In this document: positions 1-12,684 of the stretch, one piece after another
How the letters are laid out: each line of letters begins with the position of its first letter
How positions within the stretch are numbered: the stretch's first letter is position 1
Origin: Selaginella tamariscina
Lineage: Eukaryota; Streptophyta; Lycopodiopsida; Selaginellales; Selaginellaceae
Direction: 5' to 3'
DNA: 64,000 nt
Assembly: GCA_003024785.1 (NCBI GenBank)
Contig: PUQB01000370.1
Span: 62,001 to 126,000, forward strand
Notes under the pieces: model-generated
The model's input: the letters and a program-made list of their open reading frames with translations, nothing else
Database searches by the model: none
What the model was told of the DNA's origin: nothing
Program-made: the position numbers and the translations under genes

Positions 1-301
1 GTGTGTGTGTGTGTGTGTGTGTGTGGGTGTATGCATGTATGTATGTATATGGAAAATTATCAAACTGACCCTGTAGTATTATAGAATTTCCAAATTGTCT
101 AACAAATTGGAGTCAAATTTATCATTATATGTAACAAGTAGGTTTGTGTGTGTCTTATTAAGTCGATTTATGGTAAATTTGATTAAAGCCGGACAATTTG
201 GAAATTATATATTACTAGAGGGTCAGTTTAATAAATTTTCCATGTGTGTGTGTGTGTGTGTGTGCTTTTTATAGATACGTGACTTGTAAATGAAATTACA
301 G

Positions 302-1427
302 GTGATCTTGATACCTTGTCTACTTCTACTTTATAGCAGCATTGTTCACACTAAGCCTGTAAGTTTTCTAATCTCTTAGTTATGTATAGGTACATACATT
401 TGTATATAAGTGACACTTATATACATGGTTACATAATTTTTTATATGATGTATACATATCATATATCACACTCACACACACACATATATGCACGAGCGGT
501 TTTACTGTTCTCCTAACATGAAAATTACGCAGATTTGGCAAACTTTTATTCGTGGTTTACTCAGCATTCCGTTTGGTAGCGTTTACTTTTCTGATATATA
601 TTTGTGTGTGTGTGTGAACATACGTACATAATTGACGCGTTTTACACACATACTTTACATGCAATATGTTTGTAATTGTTAATCTGCAGGAGCCCTTGCA
701 CTTGCTTTCTTTGCTACTACCTTGGGTGCTCCATTTGAATCACCGTACGACTGATTTTATAAGTTGAATATACAAAATGAACACCACACACACACACACA
801 CACACAACATACATACATACATGAGCATGTATAAATTGTGTATTGTTCACAGGTATGCTTTGTCAACATTGTATTGGAGCTTATTTATGTCCACTTTGAT
901 GGTTAAGTATATTTTAATAGTTAAAACGTTTTCATTTCTCACTAGTTTAATGCAGATAGCACCTGCAGCAGTGGTGTTAGGCACCTCTTGGAGAGCTTGG
1001 GAACGGGTTTTGTCTTTCGCAAAGTAAATGCTTGTGTGTGTGCGCGCGCGTGTGCATGCGTGTGTTTGTGCGTGCGTGCGTGCGTGCGTGCGTGTACATA
1101 GTAACGTTTATGGGGCATTTGTAGGCCAAGGGGATCAGTAGAGCTTTCAATATGCATATGTGGACATTTTGTAGCAATAGGTGCTTGGATTGGAGCTTGG
1201 CCAATACCATTGGACTGGGACAAAAAATGGCAGGTATATTCTTAATTTTAAATTAACTTTAAACTTAATATTATATTATAAACTGATTTTATTTATTTAT
1301 TTATTTGTAGGAATGGCCGATTTCATGCACTTATGGAGCAATCGTTGGCTATTCCTTGGGAGTTTTGTTGACTTTAGCTATAACTGTGTACAAGAGAACG
1401 GATTGTAGTCGTATTTCAAAAAATTAA
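302..1427 (+). CDS. PIGF: PIG-F/GPI11, GPI-anchor synthesis protein (5' part outside window)
   Basis: PIG-F is a multi-pass ER membrane protein that partners the ethanolamine-phosphate transferases PIG-O and PIG-G in making GPI anchors. Seven exons can be followed with matching phases: 302-358, 533-575, 690-744, 853-901, 956-1023, 1125-1233 and 1311-1427, all with GT-AG borders. They give about 165 residues. Family signatures are LGAPFES, APAAVVLGTSW, GAWIGAWPIPLDWD and EWPISCTYGAIVGY, followed by a final hydrophobic helix and the short basic tail YKRTDCSRISKN. The family is usually near 220 residues, so the N-terminal part should lie upstream of base 1. The intron after 1023 starts with a long GT/GC-rich simple repeat. 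No frame problem is seen in the visible exons. The identity is strong; the first exon listed (hydrophobic VILIPCLLLLY) is the least certain. Confidence 0.88.
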
Positions 1428-2000
1428 TTATACGTTGATATAGTTTATAATATAAATTTTGAGTCATCTATAAAATTATTCAAGTTTTACATTAACATTC
1501 GAAATACACAATTGTTTATATGTAAAATCACGTACTCCAAAAATATATATTTATGTTTAATAATATTCTTATGTTTATGAAAATCTTTACATAAACATTG
1601 TACTTATTATATGAAATTTACTGCATTATTATAATATATATTGTTTTTACATTTTTATATATATTAAATTACATTTATATTTGTTCTTTAATTTTACTAT
1701 TAATATACATTGTTAATCCTCATAACTGTGAATAAAATTCTAATTAAATTTGAACAAAATCGATTCACACAAATTTTATTAGCATCATATTTAGCTTAAG
1801 TTTAATATGAGTTCTAAACTGATTTAATTAAACAAATGGTTATATTTTATAATTAAAAATTGAATACAAGTTAAATGTAATATAAAAAATTTAAAATTAA
1901 TGTAAAAGTAATATTAGAATTTTAAAATTTAATATTTCTCAGTTTAGAGGGTTAGGTTTTGTGAAATTAGGGTTTCTCAGAGGAGTGTCGGTGCGGCAAC
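1428..2000. other. AT-rich spacer and NSA2 promoter/leader
   Basis: Very AT-rich spacer between the PIG-F stop and the NSA2 start, without an open frame or recognisable RNA gene. The last 60 bases change composition and carry two AGGGTT-type (telo-box-like) motifs around 1948-1976. Such motifs are common in promoters of plant translation-related genes, which suits NSA2 as the next gene. No TATA box is asserted. Confidence 0.5.
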
Positions 2001-3018
2001 ATGGTAAGCGGCGGCCACAGAGAGAGAGAGAGAGAGAGATTCTGTGAAGATTGGGACTGAAATTGTGTGTATTCGTGTGCAGCCTCAGGGAGATTACATT
2101 GATCTGCATCGCAAGAGACATGGATATCGGCCTGATTACTTCGAGCGGAAGCGCAAGAAAGATGCACGAGAAGTCCATAAACGCGCCTCTTATGCACAGA
2201 AGGTTCGCATTTTTTTCCCCTTTATTCAGATTTTATTGTCTGTGTATGCCAGTTTATTTATCATAAGCTGTACAATGCGTAAACTAGGCAAAATATGAAG
2301 AGCATATAATGCTAAGAGTCTTCTTAAATAATCTAATGTGTCTTTTGTTATATGAACCTGTATGTAGTCATGATTAACTACATGGTTTTGTATCTAAGTT
2401 TTCACTTTGTTCTTTTTCTGGATAGGTACTTGGTCTCAAGGCCAAGATGTTTGCGAAGAAGCGGTACAAGGAGAAGGCATTGATGAAGAAAACGTACGTG
2501 ATTTCTGGTGTTACGGGATTTTATGGGTTTTAATGGGGTTTTCTGGTTGTTTTGCAGACTTGCAATGCATTCTGAGAGAGCAAACAGGCGCAAAGTAGAC
2601 GATGAAATTGAGGAAGGTGCTCGTCCTGCTTATTTGCTTGATCGTGAAGAGACTACTCGTGCTAAGGTAAATATATTCATGTGCAGGATTCTAGTTGTAC
2701 ACATACATGATATTTCTTGTATATATATTCAATCCTTCTATTCTCTTACAGGTACTCAGCAACACCATCAAGCAGAAGAGAAAGGAGAAAGCTGGTAAAT
2801 GGCAAGTTCCTTTCCAAAGGTACTACTGCATTGTTTATAATTATAATATCAGTATGAGACTATATTACAAAAGATTTATATAGTTTTAGTCTAGTATCAT
2901 TTTTAATTTCCTTTATGTATATTATGTACTTAAATACAACGCTTTTTATTTTTCAGGTGCGGCCTATAGCGGAGGACGAAATGTTCAGGGTTATGCGGTC
3001 TGGAAAAAGAAAAAGTAA

Positions 3019-3058
<40 letters not shown>

Positions 3059-3722
3059 ATATATATGTTTGTGTGTGTGTGTGTGTAATTATATGTTATA
3101 TTTATGCTTTTGTGTGTTTGCAGCAAAGCAGTGGAAACGCATGGTTACAAAGGCTACATTCGTTGGGCCAGGTTTTACGAGAAAGCCACCTAAATACGAG
3201 AGGTTTATACGGCCAATGGGGCTTCGTTTCAAAAAGGCTCACGTCACACATCCGGAGCTTAAGTGTACTTTCCAGCTCGAGATCTTGGGTGTTAAGAAGA
3301 ATCCCAACGGTCCCATGTACACCTCTCTTGGTGTCATCACCAAAGGAACCATCATCGAGGTGTGTGTGTGTGTGTGTGTGTGAAAGAGAGAGGGTTTCGA
3401 GTATGGATATATTTATACACGGTGTTTATATCATGATATTCTTGTGATAGTAATTATAATAACTGTATCTGTTCTATAAAACATTCTATTATATAATGTA
3501 CTTGGGTGGGCTTTCAGGTGAATGTGAGCGAACTTGGTCTTGTCACTCCTGCAGGAAAAGTTGTTTGGGGTAAGTGTATATGTAATATATACATTATACA
3601 GCATATATAACATTAATAGTCACAGTATATTTGTTATTTATAACTTGTTTGTAGGTAAATATGCTCAAGTTACGAACAATCCTGAGAATGATGGTTGTAT
3701 CAACGGTGTCTTGCTTGTTTAA
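2001..3722 (+). CDS. NSA2: Ribosome biogenesis protein NSA2 (TINP1)
   Basis: NSA2 is a nucleolar factor for 27S pre-rRNA processing in 60S subunit assembly. Exons: 2001-2003, 2083-2202, 2426-2493, 2558-2666, 2752-2819 (or 2832), 2957-3014, 3124-3359, 3518-3569 and 3655-3722. The product (about 260 residues, the usual length) starts [17 protein letters not shown] and ends [15 protein letters not shown]. Highly conserved blocks include [49 protein letters not shown] and [12 protein letters not shown]. The start codon is the entire coding part of exon 1: ATG is followed directly by gtaagc. At the end of exon 5 the family expects roughly VPLPKVRP, but the bases give VPFQ and lose phase by one. 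Either one base is missing near 2812-2817 or a weaker donor at 2833 adds four residues. The intron after 3359 begins with (GT)n. Confidence 0.93.
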
Positions 3723-5983
3723 TCAAATGAGGTCTTAAACAAAGTATAACTAAGTGAAATATGATAAATTCGTGAATTACGGAAGTAAAACTAATGAATT
3801 TTAGTCGTGTTATAAAATTTAAATTTAAAATATGAAAATAGAATATACTTAACATATGAATATTATTATGTTAATATTATATTACTTTAATTTTTAACTA
3901 AAGTTTTAAGTTGAAAATATATTCTTAAGTATATTGTATTTAATATTTAACAATAATTTATTTGAAAATTTAGGTAAATTTTTTTGAGTACCATTATTTT
4001 TTATTCTACTTTCACTTTATTGTCTCGTGCCCAATTACAAGTTATATTTATCATTTTGAACGTGAAATTTATTTTTGAACAGTACATTCAATATAAACCT
4101 TCTTATATTTAAATTCTCACTAATTAATAAGGTTCAAACAAGTATTTTTAAAACAATAATAAAATGTTATTTAGTAACATAATCACAACTTTTAATGATT
4201 TTAAGTTTTTAATAACATATAGTTAGAAAACATTATATTTCATTTATAATGTTTGAAAATTAATATTATAATTTAATTAGATAAATTTATTTTAATACTT
4301 TATAAAGAATAAAGAATGTGTCCCTTTATAATCCCACGTGGCATCCTTCGTATAGGTTGTAATGCTCAAATATATTTATTTTAAATTAGATATGTAATAT
4401 TAAAATATAACAAAAAAATTTGTAAATATTTAATAGCAAATGTATGAATATTTCAAATTATATATGCATGAATCAAAAATATATAAATATGCACAAAATT
4501 GTGAGAAATGTTTAAATACTAAAACTTTCATATCACATTCACATGTGACAGTGTTGTGTGTGTCTATATTATATATATATAAATTAATTACGCAGTTATT
4601 TAGGAAAGCTAAACTATATTTACGAATGAACTTAATATATATAAGAATATTCTTAAAATATCTATTAATTGGACGGTTCAGATTTTCCTTCATAATCCTT
4701 TATTAAGGATTATTTATCATTTGATTTTACATTAATATCATAATATATATTCGATATATACCAAATTTTTAAAATTTAAGATTAAAAATAATTATTGCAT
4801 CCTAATGGCCGGGCACCTTCAAATTAAAATAGAAATCTCTATAGTCTTACATTTCTAATAATTAATAATTTAAATTATTTTAACTAGGGTTAATTAATAT
4901 CTAATTAACTTTTATTATAAAAATATTAACTTTTCTAATGGATTTCAATTTTCTAATTATGAGAATTAGTATTATGTTAATACTTAATTAATTATTAATT
5001 ATTTTTATTTTGACATTCACGTGTAGTTAAGGGCGAGAGAAATAAGTACTTTTAAAATTGCAAGGTTGTTAGTTAACGGTGAGATTCGCATGGTAGGTGA
5101 CGTGGAGGGTATTTTAAAATATAATAAAGTATAAAAATAATAAATTAATAAATACTAAATACTAAAAATCAAAAGAAATAAAATATATAAATTGTGTCTA
5201 AAAAAAAACATATAAAAACTATATGCATTAATCCTAAAAGTCTTTTATGTATACTTTTTAAACATAAATAATAAAGTATTAAATACAAAAATATATAAAA
5301 TTAAATGCATTAACCCTAAAGTTGTTTATGTATAAATTAAAAAATACCAAAATGCATTAGGTTTTATTATATATATATATTAATTATATTTAAACAAAAA
5401 TCAAATTTAAAAATAATAAATTAAAAACCAAATAATGAATCCCATGAGTTAATTAAATTTAATTTGTCTATTTTAAAACCATTATTTAAATAAAAATGGA
5501 TAAAAGTACTTTAAATCAAATTATTGAATTTAAATGAATACCCCATCCAATACATGAAATAAATTTCAATGAATATCCTATTTAAATATAAATAGTACAT
5601 ATTATTTAAATAATGCTCAGCCACCTATAAATAAATAAATAAATAATGCCATGGTCTGTAATGTAGTATGTACTTAATAACTATATGAAATTTAAGGAAT
5701 GAAAAGATGAAAGCAATACATGACAATGGACGGAAAATCATTTAATACTAATAATTAATAAAAATATTTCATCGTTATTTACAGAATAATTGTGTAACAG
5801 TAGTAAAAAATGTGTACAAATTAATATCCTTCTTATATTTAAAGCATTATTAATTAGAATTCAGATAAATATAAATAAACTAAACTAAAATCCATATATT
5901 ATATTGATAAATAAATATTACCTTGAGAAAGAGAATGACAGCCACGTCATTCCTGTGTATTACCACCAGCTTCAGTCTTCTCA
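3723..5983. other. AT-rich intergenic region
   Basis: About 2.2 kb of A/T-dominated sequence between the 3' ends of NSA2 and the P-class PPR gene. Long frames seen here are low-complexity. A short palindrome (ATAATCC around 4690-4712) is present. No gene, RNA or mobile element is recognised. Confidence 0.5.
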
Positions 5984-6807
5984 TTAATTTTCTTCATTAA
6001 CCTCAACCTTAAAGCTCTTCAGGATAATCTCCTTAGGCTTCTCACCAGCAGAAGCATATACCTTAAGGATCCCATTATAAACCCGAATATCCCCACGGTA
6101 ACGAAGTAGATAGTTCCTAACCAGCTTCTCAGCCTGTCTCACGTCCCTGTGGTTCCCCTTCCCATTCCCCAGAATCCCCAAGAATCCCATCACAGTCACA
6201 TAACTGGGATATAGTCCAGAAACATTTTTCTTATAGCCTTCTTTAAGCTTCATCATAGCCATGTGTGGCTTATCTTTCGCTAAGTAACCTTGAGCAAGTG
6301 TGTCATATGCGCTAAACTTGCGATCTTCTTCTTAACCCTGTCATTTAACATCTGTTCCGCTTTCTCTAATAAACCATTCTCCGCATAGACCTCGATCATC
6401 CTCAAATACGGTTTACTCGTCTCATCCATCTGTATACACTCCTCGAGTGTCTTCTCTGCTTTCTCAATGTTTCCGAGGTGTCCATAACTACAAAAGGAAG
6501 CTATATCTCACACGCACACGCACACGCACACTTACGCTGACATGGCCTTCATGTAGTTATGTGGAGGGCTTGAGCTTGTTATTGTTTTCCAAATGTGTTC
6601 CACCTTTTCGGGTTCATTAAGGTACCCATAACCCTCCATTAGCGAGTTTAGTGTGAACATGTCAGCATTTTCAACCTCGATCTTGTCTAGTGCTTCTTTC
6701 GCTTCCTGCTGTAGATTTTCTGAATCCATTTTCGCCCTCCTATAAGGCGTAAATACACACATGAGATTAACACAGATATATGCATATGTGTGTGTGTGTG
6801 GTGTGTG

Positions 6808-6840
<33 letters not shown>

Positions 6841-8164
6841 CGGGGGGGGGGGGTTACTCCTGTTAAGTACAACCTGTGCGTAGGCTTTAGTTGGTCTAAG
6901 GGTAGCATATCTCTCTTTCTCTCTCTCTCTCACACACACACACACATGTATAAGTATGTACCTCATGTGTTTGAGCATGAGAATTTGAGCAGGAAGAGTC
7001 GGTTCAGCTCCAGACGATCTTATACGGTTATAAGCAGCAAGCATATGCTCGTGCATATTCATTGCTGAGTAGATTGCTATCATTGCACTATTAAGCTCCT
7101 TACTTTGTGGTTTCAAGTCTTTCATCCATTTCAAAGCCTACAGGTCAGTTAGTTTATACCATCTATAATGTGTATATTGTGTGCATGTATGTGTGTGTGT
7201 CTATATCTATATCTACCTATCTATATCTCGGTGTATATATAAATTATATACACTAAAGTGTGACTTGATCTACCTTGAACCATCTTCCGTTTTTTGCAAG
7301 CTTTGAGATGAACGCAGCAGTTACTTCCTCATTCTTCAAAGATTCTGGGAACCTCCGATAAACTTGCTCAGCTAATGAAGGGCGTTTAACAAGGTTCAAC
7401 TTGAGTATGCACGTCTCTGGCGTGGAATCCAGAATTTTTGTCATTCGCATGTAATCTATGACCTATAGAACATTTCACATATATGTATAGCAAACATATA
7501 TCTATAGCATAGCTATGTGTGTGTGCGTGTAGAGAGAGAGAGATGTAAAGATGCAATTTTAGTTATTATCTACTTGAACCGAGAGCTATGTGGCATATAG
7601 TTACTTCATACATATATTTTAGACAAAATATATCTCAGATAGCATAGTTGCCTATACATAGATACAACACACACACACGCACACAGACATATATACATAC
7701 ATACATATATCCACAGACGTAGGGTATATATACGACCTATGCGTAATTATGTAGTTATATTATAGTGATTTATGGAAGTGTTAGCACACATAAAACATAA
7801 TATGTACATATGCAAATATATATATATGTACGTGAATTGTGTCTGAGTATAAACCGCGATTAGCCATGGTGGTGACAATCTCTTTGGCATTTTCTGGGCT
7901 GAGCTTGTTGCCTTTGGAGAGCCACTTCCTAATAATACGAATGGATTGAAGGGGCTCTGCCTCGAGAATACTCTGGTGTAGCTGCGAGGTATCCTGTGCG
8001 GATATTTCGGCAAATCCCCTCCATTTGATGAAATATGAAGCACTTCTTGAGATCCTGTTAATGGCAAATGTGTGTATATGTGCGTGCGTGCGTATGTGTG
8101 TGTGTGTGAGAGAGAGAGAGATTGTACATTCTTACCTGCAAGCAGCGGCAGTAGCCTTCCACAT
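5984..8164 (-). CDS. P-class pentatricopeptide repeat protein, probably organellar
   Basis: PPR proteins bind organelle RNA. Reading leftward, exon 1 starts at 8164 (MWKATAAAC, basic and Ala-rich, compatible with a mitochondrial presequence) and ends at 8136. Later exons lie near 8055-7850, 7460-7253, 7137-6960, 6740-6535 and 6505-5984. The PPR-like helical pairs include LNSAMIAIYSAMNMHEHM, MFTLNSLMEGYGYLNEPE, YLRMIEVYAENGLLEKAE and VYNGILKVYASAGEKP. Spacing near 35 residues without the short S motifs marks the P class, similar to plant At1g02150/At4g02820-like proteins. The frame slips by one base near 6322-6335, between NDRVKKK and RKFSAYDTLAQGYL, as if one base were missing. Introns carry GT, TA and GA simple repeats and a G9 run. 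The exact RNA target cannot be told. Confidence 0.8.
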
Positions 8165-9680
8165 TGCACTTAAACCCTCGATTAATTTTCGAGAGGTACC
8201 GGGATCGATATCCAGGAAATTAATATTAATTATTTAGATTATTAAAGCCTATCAACGGCCGTAAACAATTTGATCTTAACGGTTCTAAAAAATTTGATAA
8301 ATTCAAACTTATTAAGTCTCGTAAATAAACCGCAGATATATAGGCAATACTAGTATAGTATATATTTATATGTAAACTAAGCAATAATATTTCTACTTAG
8401 CGCTTCATACATATTTTAATAATGTATATACTATTTAATATTCTAATTTGATATTTCATCTAATTAAAGAATAGACTCAAAGATTCTTAAAGAAATTTTT
8501 AATCATAATTAATTAGCAAACACTAAAACCCAAAGAAAAAACATATATTTAAAATGATTAATGTATACCTAATCACGTAATTTCTATAACATTTAATGCA
8601 TATAAAATAATAAATTAATTAATTAACTATGATAAACTTTAGTTTCTGTTTTGTTTACTTAAGACTACATCGTTGTACATGGTTCCGATGCAAAATAAGC
8701 TATGAATTGTTTTTCATAAATTTAAGTTAAAGTTTGTAAGAAATTTTTATATTTTCAAAGAATCTTGATATTCTATAGCTTAATATATTTTAATAATTTA
8801 TAAATAAAATATCATTAAAGAGTTAAAAAACAAAGATACGTCATTATACAATTTTTGATTTTAAAGATGTATCTTTTATTTTAAATTTATATTATATTTA
8901 GATTAAATATACTGCATTATGAATATTAAATTATATTAAATATATTGATGATTTAAAATTAACTTTAAAAACAGTAAAAAAATCATTTTCAAACTAAATC
9001 CCACTACATTAATTATTGTTTTGACCTAAATTGATTTCATAGTGAAGTTGCTTTTCTTTTTATACACAATAACTTTATATACAACTTATAACATACACAT
9101 ACACACGTGCGCACACACACATATATGATGTGGGATGACATATACTTTTTTATATACATTAGTGAAATATTCATAATGTTGAGGAACAATGTTAAATAAA
9201 TAAATGGCTTCCTGGTTTTTAATTTGATTAATACATATCACCAAACATTAAACTTAATATTACATTTTACATGGTTTCATATTTTATATAATGTTCTTTC
9301 AACTAATATTTGGAGAGGTGTCAGCCTCCATAAGACCCTTCACTCACCGCTCTTCCGTCCACAATGCACCTAATCCTGCACCCAATCCCTGTCGAGTGCA
9401 TTTTTGCGACCAGTACACGTGGCTTCGCCTTAGTAGCTCCCTGCTTGGGATACTTGTGTCTCGATGCTGAAGACGACAGTCCGCCGGTCACCGACGCCCG
9501 GAAAAAAACATTCCGGCAGGCAGCCTAGAAAGAGTAAGAAATAAGATTTTTTTTCCTCTTTTTCACGGGCAAATGCGGCCCACGTCCGGCACTGGAAGAA
9601 CATACATTCTACAAAATCTCATACTAAATCAGCTCAATTCGCAGCTCTGCAATTTGGTTCTACATTTCTGAATCCGAGGT
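8165..9680. other. Intergenic region between divergent PPR and KORRIGAN genes
   Basis: The left two thirds (8240-9300) are AT-rich without a gene. From about 9310 the composition becomes GC-richer, and on the minus strand a 67-codon stretch (9524-9321, preceded by a tag acceptor) stays open, but it matches no family I recognise. The segment 9560-9680 probably is the untranslated first exon of the KORRIGAN gene, since a good donor (gtaagttt) follows at 9681. Confidence 0.45.
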
Positions 9681-10073
9681 AAGTTTTCTATTTGATTCAT
9701 GTGTGAGAGAAAGCCGCTGCAGTTTTATAGTCTCACATTCTGATTGTTTCTGTTGAAATCCGGTGAATTCGGGGTTGTTTGATCACTGGGCACCCCGTAG
9801 AATCCCAGATTTCCCCCACAAATCCCAGAAAGTCTAGTGGGTATCTCTTGCATTTCCTGTTCTAGAGCCTGTGTGATCATACATTCTGTTGTTGAACGAA
9901 ATTCTCTATTTTTCTGTTGAAATCCGGTGAATTCGGGGCTGTTTGATCACTGGGCACCCCGGAAAACCCCCACAAATCCCAGAAAATCTAGTGGGTATCT
10001 CTTGCATTTCCTGTTCTAGAGCTTGTGTGATCATACATTCTGTTGGGTGTGGAATAAGTAGAAAGATCTGCAG
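9681..10073 (+). promoter_or_regulatory. Probable 5'-UTR intron of the KORRIGAN gene
   Basis: A consensus donor (gtaagttttc) at 9681 and an acceptor (gatctgcag) that ends exactly at 10073, so that the KORRIGAN ATG would be the first codon after the splice. The interval holds a tandem duplication (9748-9891 and 9912-10045). Leader introns often raise expression in plants. The splice is inferred; no transcript is available. Confidence 0.5.
9748..10045. repeat. Tandem duplication in KORRIGAN leader, two copies of about 140 bp
   Basis: Copy 1 spans 9748-9891 and copy 2 spans 9912-10045. Both start TTCTGTTGAAATCCGGTGAA and end CATACATTCTGTTG. They are close to identical except for an internal 10-bp length difference and a few substitutions. 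They sit in the likely leader intron just before the start codon. Confidence 0.9.
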
Positions 10074-10439
10074 ATGTATCACAACATGTGGGGCGGGCCT
10101 CTGGAGGTCTTCCATCTGGAAGGCCAAGAGGACGAGCAGAGCAACAGGAGCATGGAACTAGACAGAGCAGCATTGCAGAAGCTGGAGGAGACACAGCAGA
10201 GCTGGCTACTTGGGCAAGGAGAGAAGAAGAAGAAGCAGATGGTAGATCTGGGATTCATTGTTTGCAGCAGGAAAATCTTCACTGGGATTATTTCTGCTGT
10301 TGTAGCAGTTGCATTGATCATCGGATTTACCGTTCTCATTGTCAAAACAGCCCCGAGACATCACCGCCACGCACCTCCTCCCGATAACTACACTGTTGCA
10401 CTTCAGAAGACCCTCATGTTCTTCAACGCTCAGAAATGT

Positions 10440-10514
<75 letters not shown>

Positions 10515-12671
10515 GCTGGGAAATTGCCCAAGCACAATAATGTGTCGTGGAGGGGAAACTCGGGGCTGCAAGATGGGATTGCACCGGGACTTCATGGGGA
10601 TTTAGTGGGAGGATACTATGATGCAGGGGACAATATCAAGTTCCTGTTCCCGCAGGCTTATGCAATGACACTACTCAGCTGGAGTGTGATCGAATACAGT
10701 GCAAAATATGAAGCAGGTAAGAATATATATGTGTGTGTGTGTGTGTTCATACACACGCACACACACGTTAAAATCATTATGCAGCTGGTGAGCTCGCTCA
10801 CGTGAAGGAGCTTATTAAATGGGGTGTGGATTACATACTGAAGACTTTCAACTCAACGGGTCTCCAAGTTTATAATGAGTCGACGACTCGTGTGGATTAT
10901 ATATATGCGCAGGTGAACATAAACATAAACTATCTTAAAACATTATCTCTTTAACATCTCTTATATAACTTTCTAAAAGCATATCATAGTTCACACACAC
11001 ACACACACACACACATATGTATGTATGTATTTCAGGTGGGTGTTGGAACAACGGGAGGAGATAACTCACCATCATCCACTCCGAATGACCATTATTGCTG
11101 GCAAAGGCCAGAAGACATGGCGTACCCTCGTCCGGTGGCACAAGTAAGTACCGGGTCCGACTTGGCCGGGGAAATGTCAGCAGCCCTTGCATCAGCTTCT
11201 ATAGGTGTGTACGTGTGTGTGCGTGCATGTGCGTGTGTGTATAGAGAGATTTTACAAACATTGTTTATGCAGTATTCAAGGATAATGCGGCATATTCCCA
11301 GAGGCTGGTAAACGGTGCAAGGGCACTGTTCAAGCTGGCAAGGGAACGAAGAGGCAGGTACAGTGCGAGCATACCGGATTCTGCACAGTTTTACAACTCG
11401 TCTGGCTACTACGACGAGTTCCTGTGGGGCGGTGCATGGCTATACTATGCCACAGGGAACTCTTCCTACCTGCAACTTGTGACTACGTTTGGTATCGGCC
11501 GGAACGCCGGTGCGTACGGAGGCGGCCCGTACTACGGTGTCTTCGACTGGGACAACAAGCTCTTCGGTGCACAGGTAATGTATACATGAGTAACCTTGTC
11601 CGTAGTAGACAATAAAATCTTTCGTTAACAGGTGCTCTTGACGAGGTTGAGAGTCCTCCAGAGCCCGGGGTATCCCTATGAAGAAGTCTTGAAGAACTTC
11701 CACAACCATACTAATATTGTTATGTGCTCTTACTTGCCACAGTTTAAGAGATTCAAAAGAACACCAGGTACATATATGATGCAACTGAGTATATTCTCTT
11801 GAGTTGATTGTGTATATTCTATTCTCCAGGCGGCCTGCTAGTACTGAACCAGGGAAATCCTGCACCGCTGCAGTACACAGCGAATGCAGCGTTTCTAGCT
11901 GCCTTGTTCAGTGACTACTTAATTGCCGGAGATGTTCCTGGGTGGTACTGTGGTTCACAGTTCTATACTGCCGAGACCATGCGTAACTTTGCCAAATCAC
12001 AGGTGTGTGTGCGTGCGTGCGTGCGTGTGTGTGTTAGTAATGTCTGTGTATAGGTAGACTATATACTCGGAAAGAACCCGTTGAAGATGAGTTACGTGGG
12101 ATACAGCGAGAAGTATCCCAAGCACGTACACCACCGGGAGCCTCTATTCCGAAGAACAAAAAAAGGTATGGATGCCAAGAAGGATGGAGGTTCAGAGACA
12201 GCAAGAAGGCAAACCCAAACACAATAACTGGTAAGTACTTAGTATGGTTCCTCTACATAATACGTACAGCGTATGTATAATTGAAATGTACTGTATAGAC
12301 CCAGTAAGTATTTAGTTAACCACCACCCCCATAGTTCCACTACATAGTATGTACAGCAGCGTATGTATAATTGTATACACCCACACAATACACATATTAC
12401 GTACAGTATAGCAGTGTATGTATAATTGAAATGTACTGTACTGTTGTATAGGTGCGATGGTTGGGGGCCGGATATGAAGGATAGATTTCATGACGTGAGG
12501 ACGAACTACAACTTCACGGAGCCCACAATTGCGGGAAATGCAGGGCTTGCATTTGCTTTAGTTGCATTGTCTGGGAAAGATGGGAAGGGAGTAGATGCTG
12601 CGAATATCTTCTCTGTTATTCCTCCACAGTATCCTTCTCCTCCACCGCCTTCACCGCCTTGGACTCCATAA
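10074..12671 (+). CDS. KOR: KORRIGAN-type membrane endo-1,4-beta-glucanase, GH9
   Basis: Type II membrane cellulase acting with the cellulose synthase complex. Exons: 10074-10437, 10516-10716, 10785-10912, 11036-11204, 11273-11574, 11632-11767, 11830-12002, 12054-12230 and 12452-12671. The cytosolic tail has MWGGPLE and [18 protein letters not shown]; a membrane helix follows (about residues 67-90), then IVKTAPRHH and [16 protein letters not shown]9 marks are [23 protein letters not shown] (catalytic base Asp), [20 protein letters not shown], and [12 protein letters not shown] (acid Glu). The tail is Pro-rich ([10 protein letters not shown]), as in KOR1. About 620 residues, normal for the family. 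In the penultimate and last exons the frame slips by one at two G runs (12136-12138 and 12463-12467), each one G short of the family codon pattern. Introns 1, 4 and 7 are built of CT/TA or GT repeats. Confidence 0.95.
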
Positions 12672-12684
12672 GTTTTTTCCGTTT

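Noticed and set aside
1-264. Two (GT)n tracts flanking AT-rich DNA as a possible mobile element with terminal repeats
   Set aside because: Tracts are ordinary intronic microsatellites; the only other sign is a short imperfect inverted similarity (around 48-110 and 175-240), too weak to define an element.
9321-9524. 67-codon open stretch on the minus strand (VLVAKMHSTGIGCRIRCIVD) behind an acceptor-like TAG
   Set aside because: No family recognised, no partner exons found to the right, and the region is better explained as GC-rich promoter or leader of the KORRIGAN gene.
10206-10595. 129-codon minus-strand frame opposite KORRIGAN
   Set aside because: Shadow of the well-supported KORRIGAN exons and of the (CT)n(TA)n intron.
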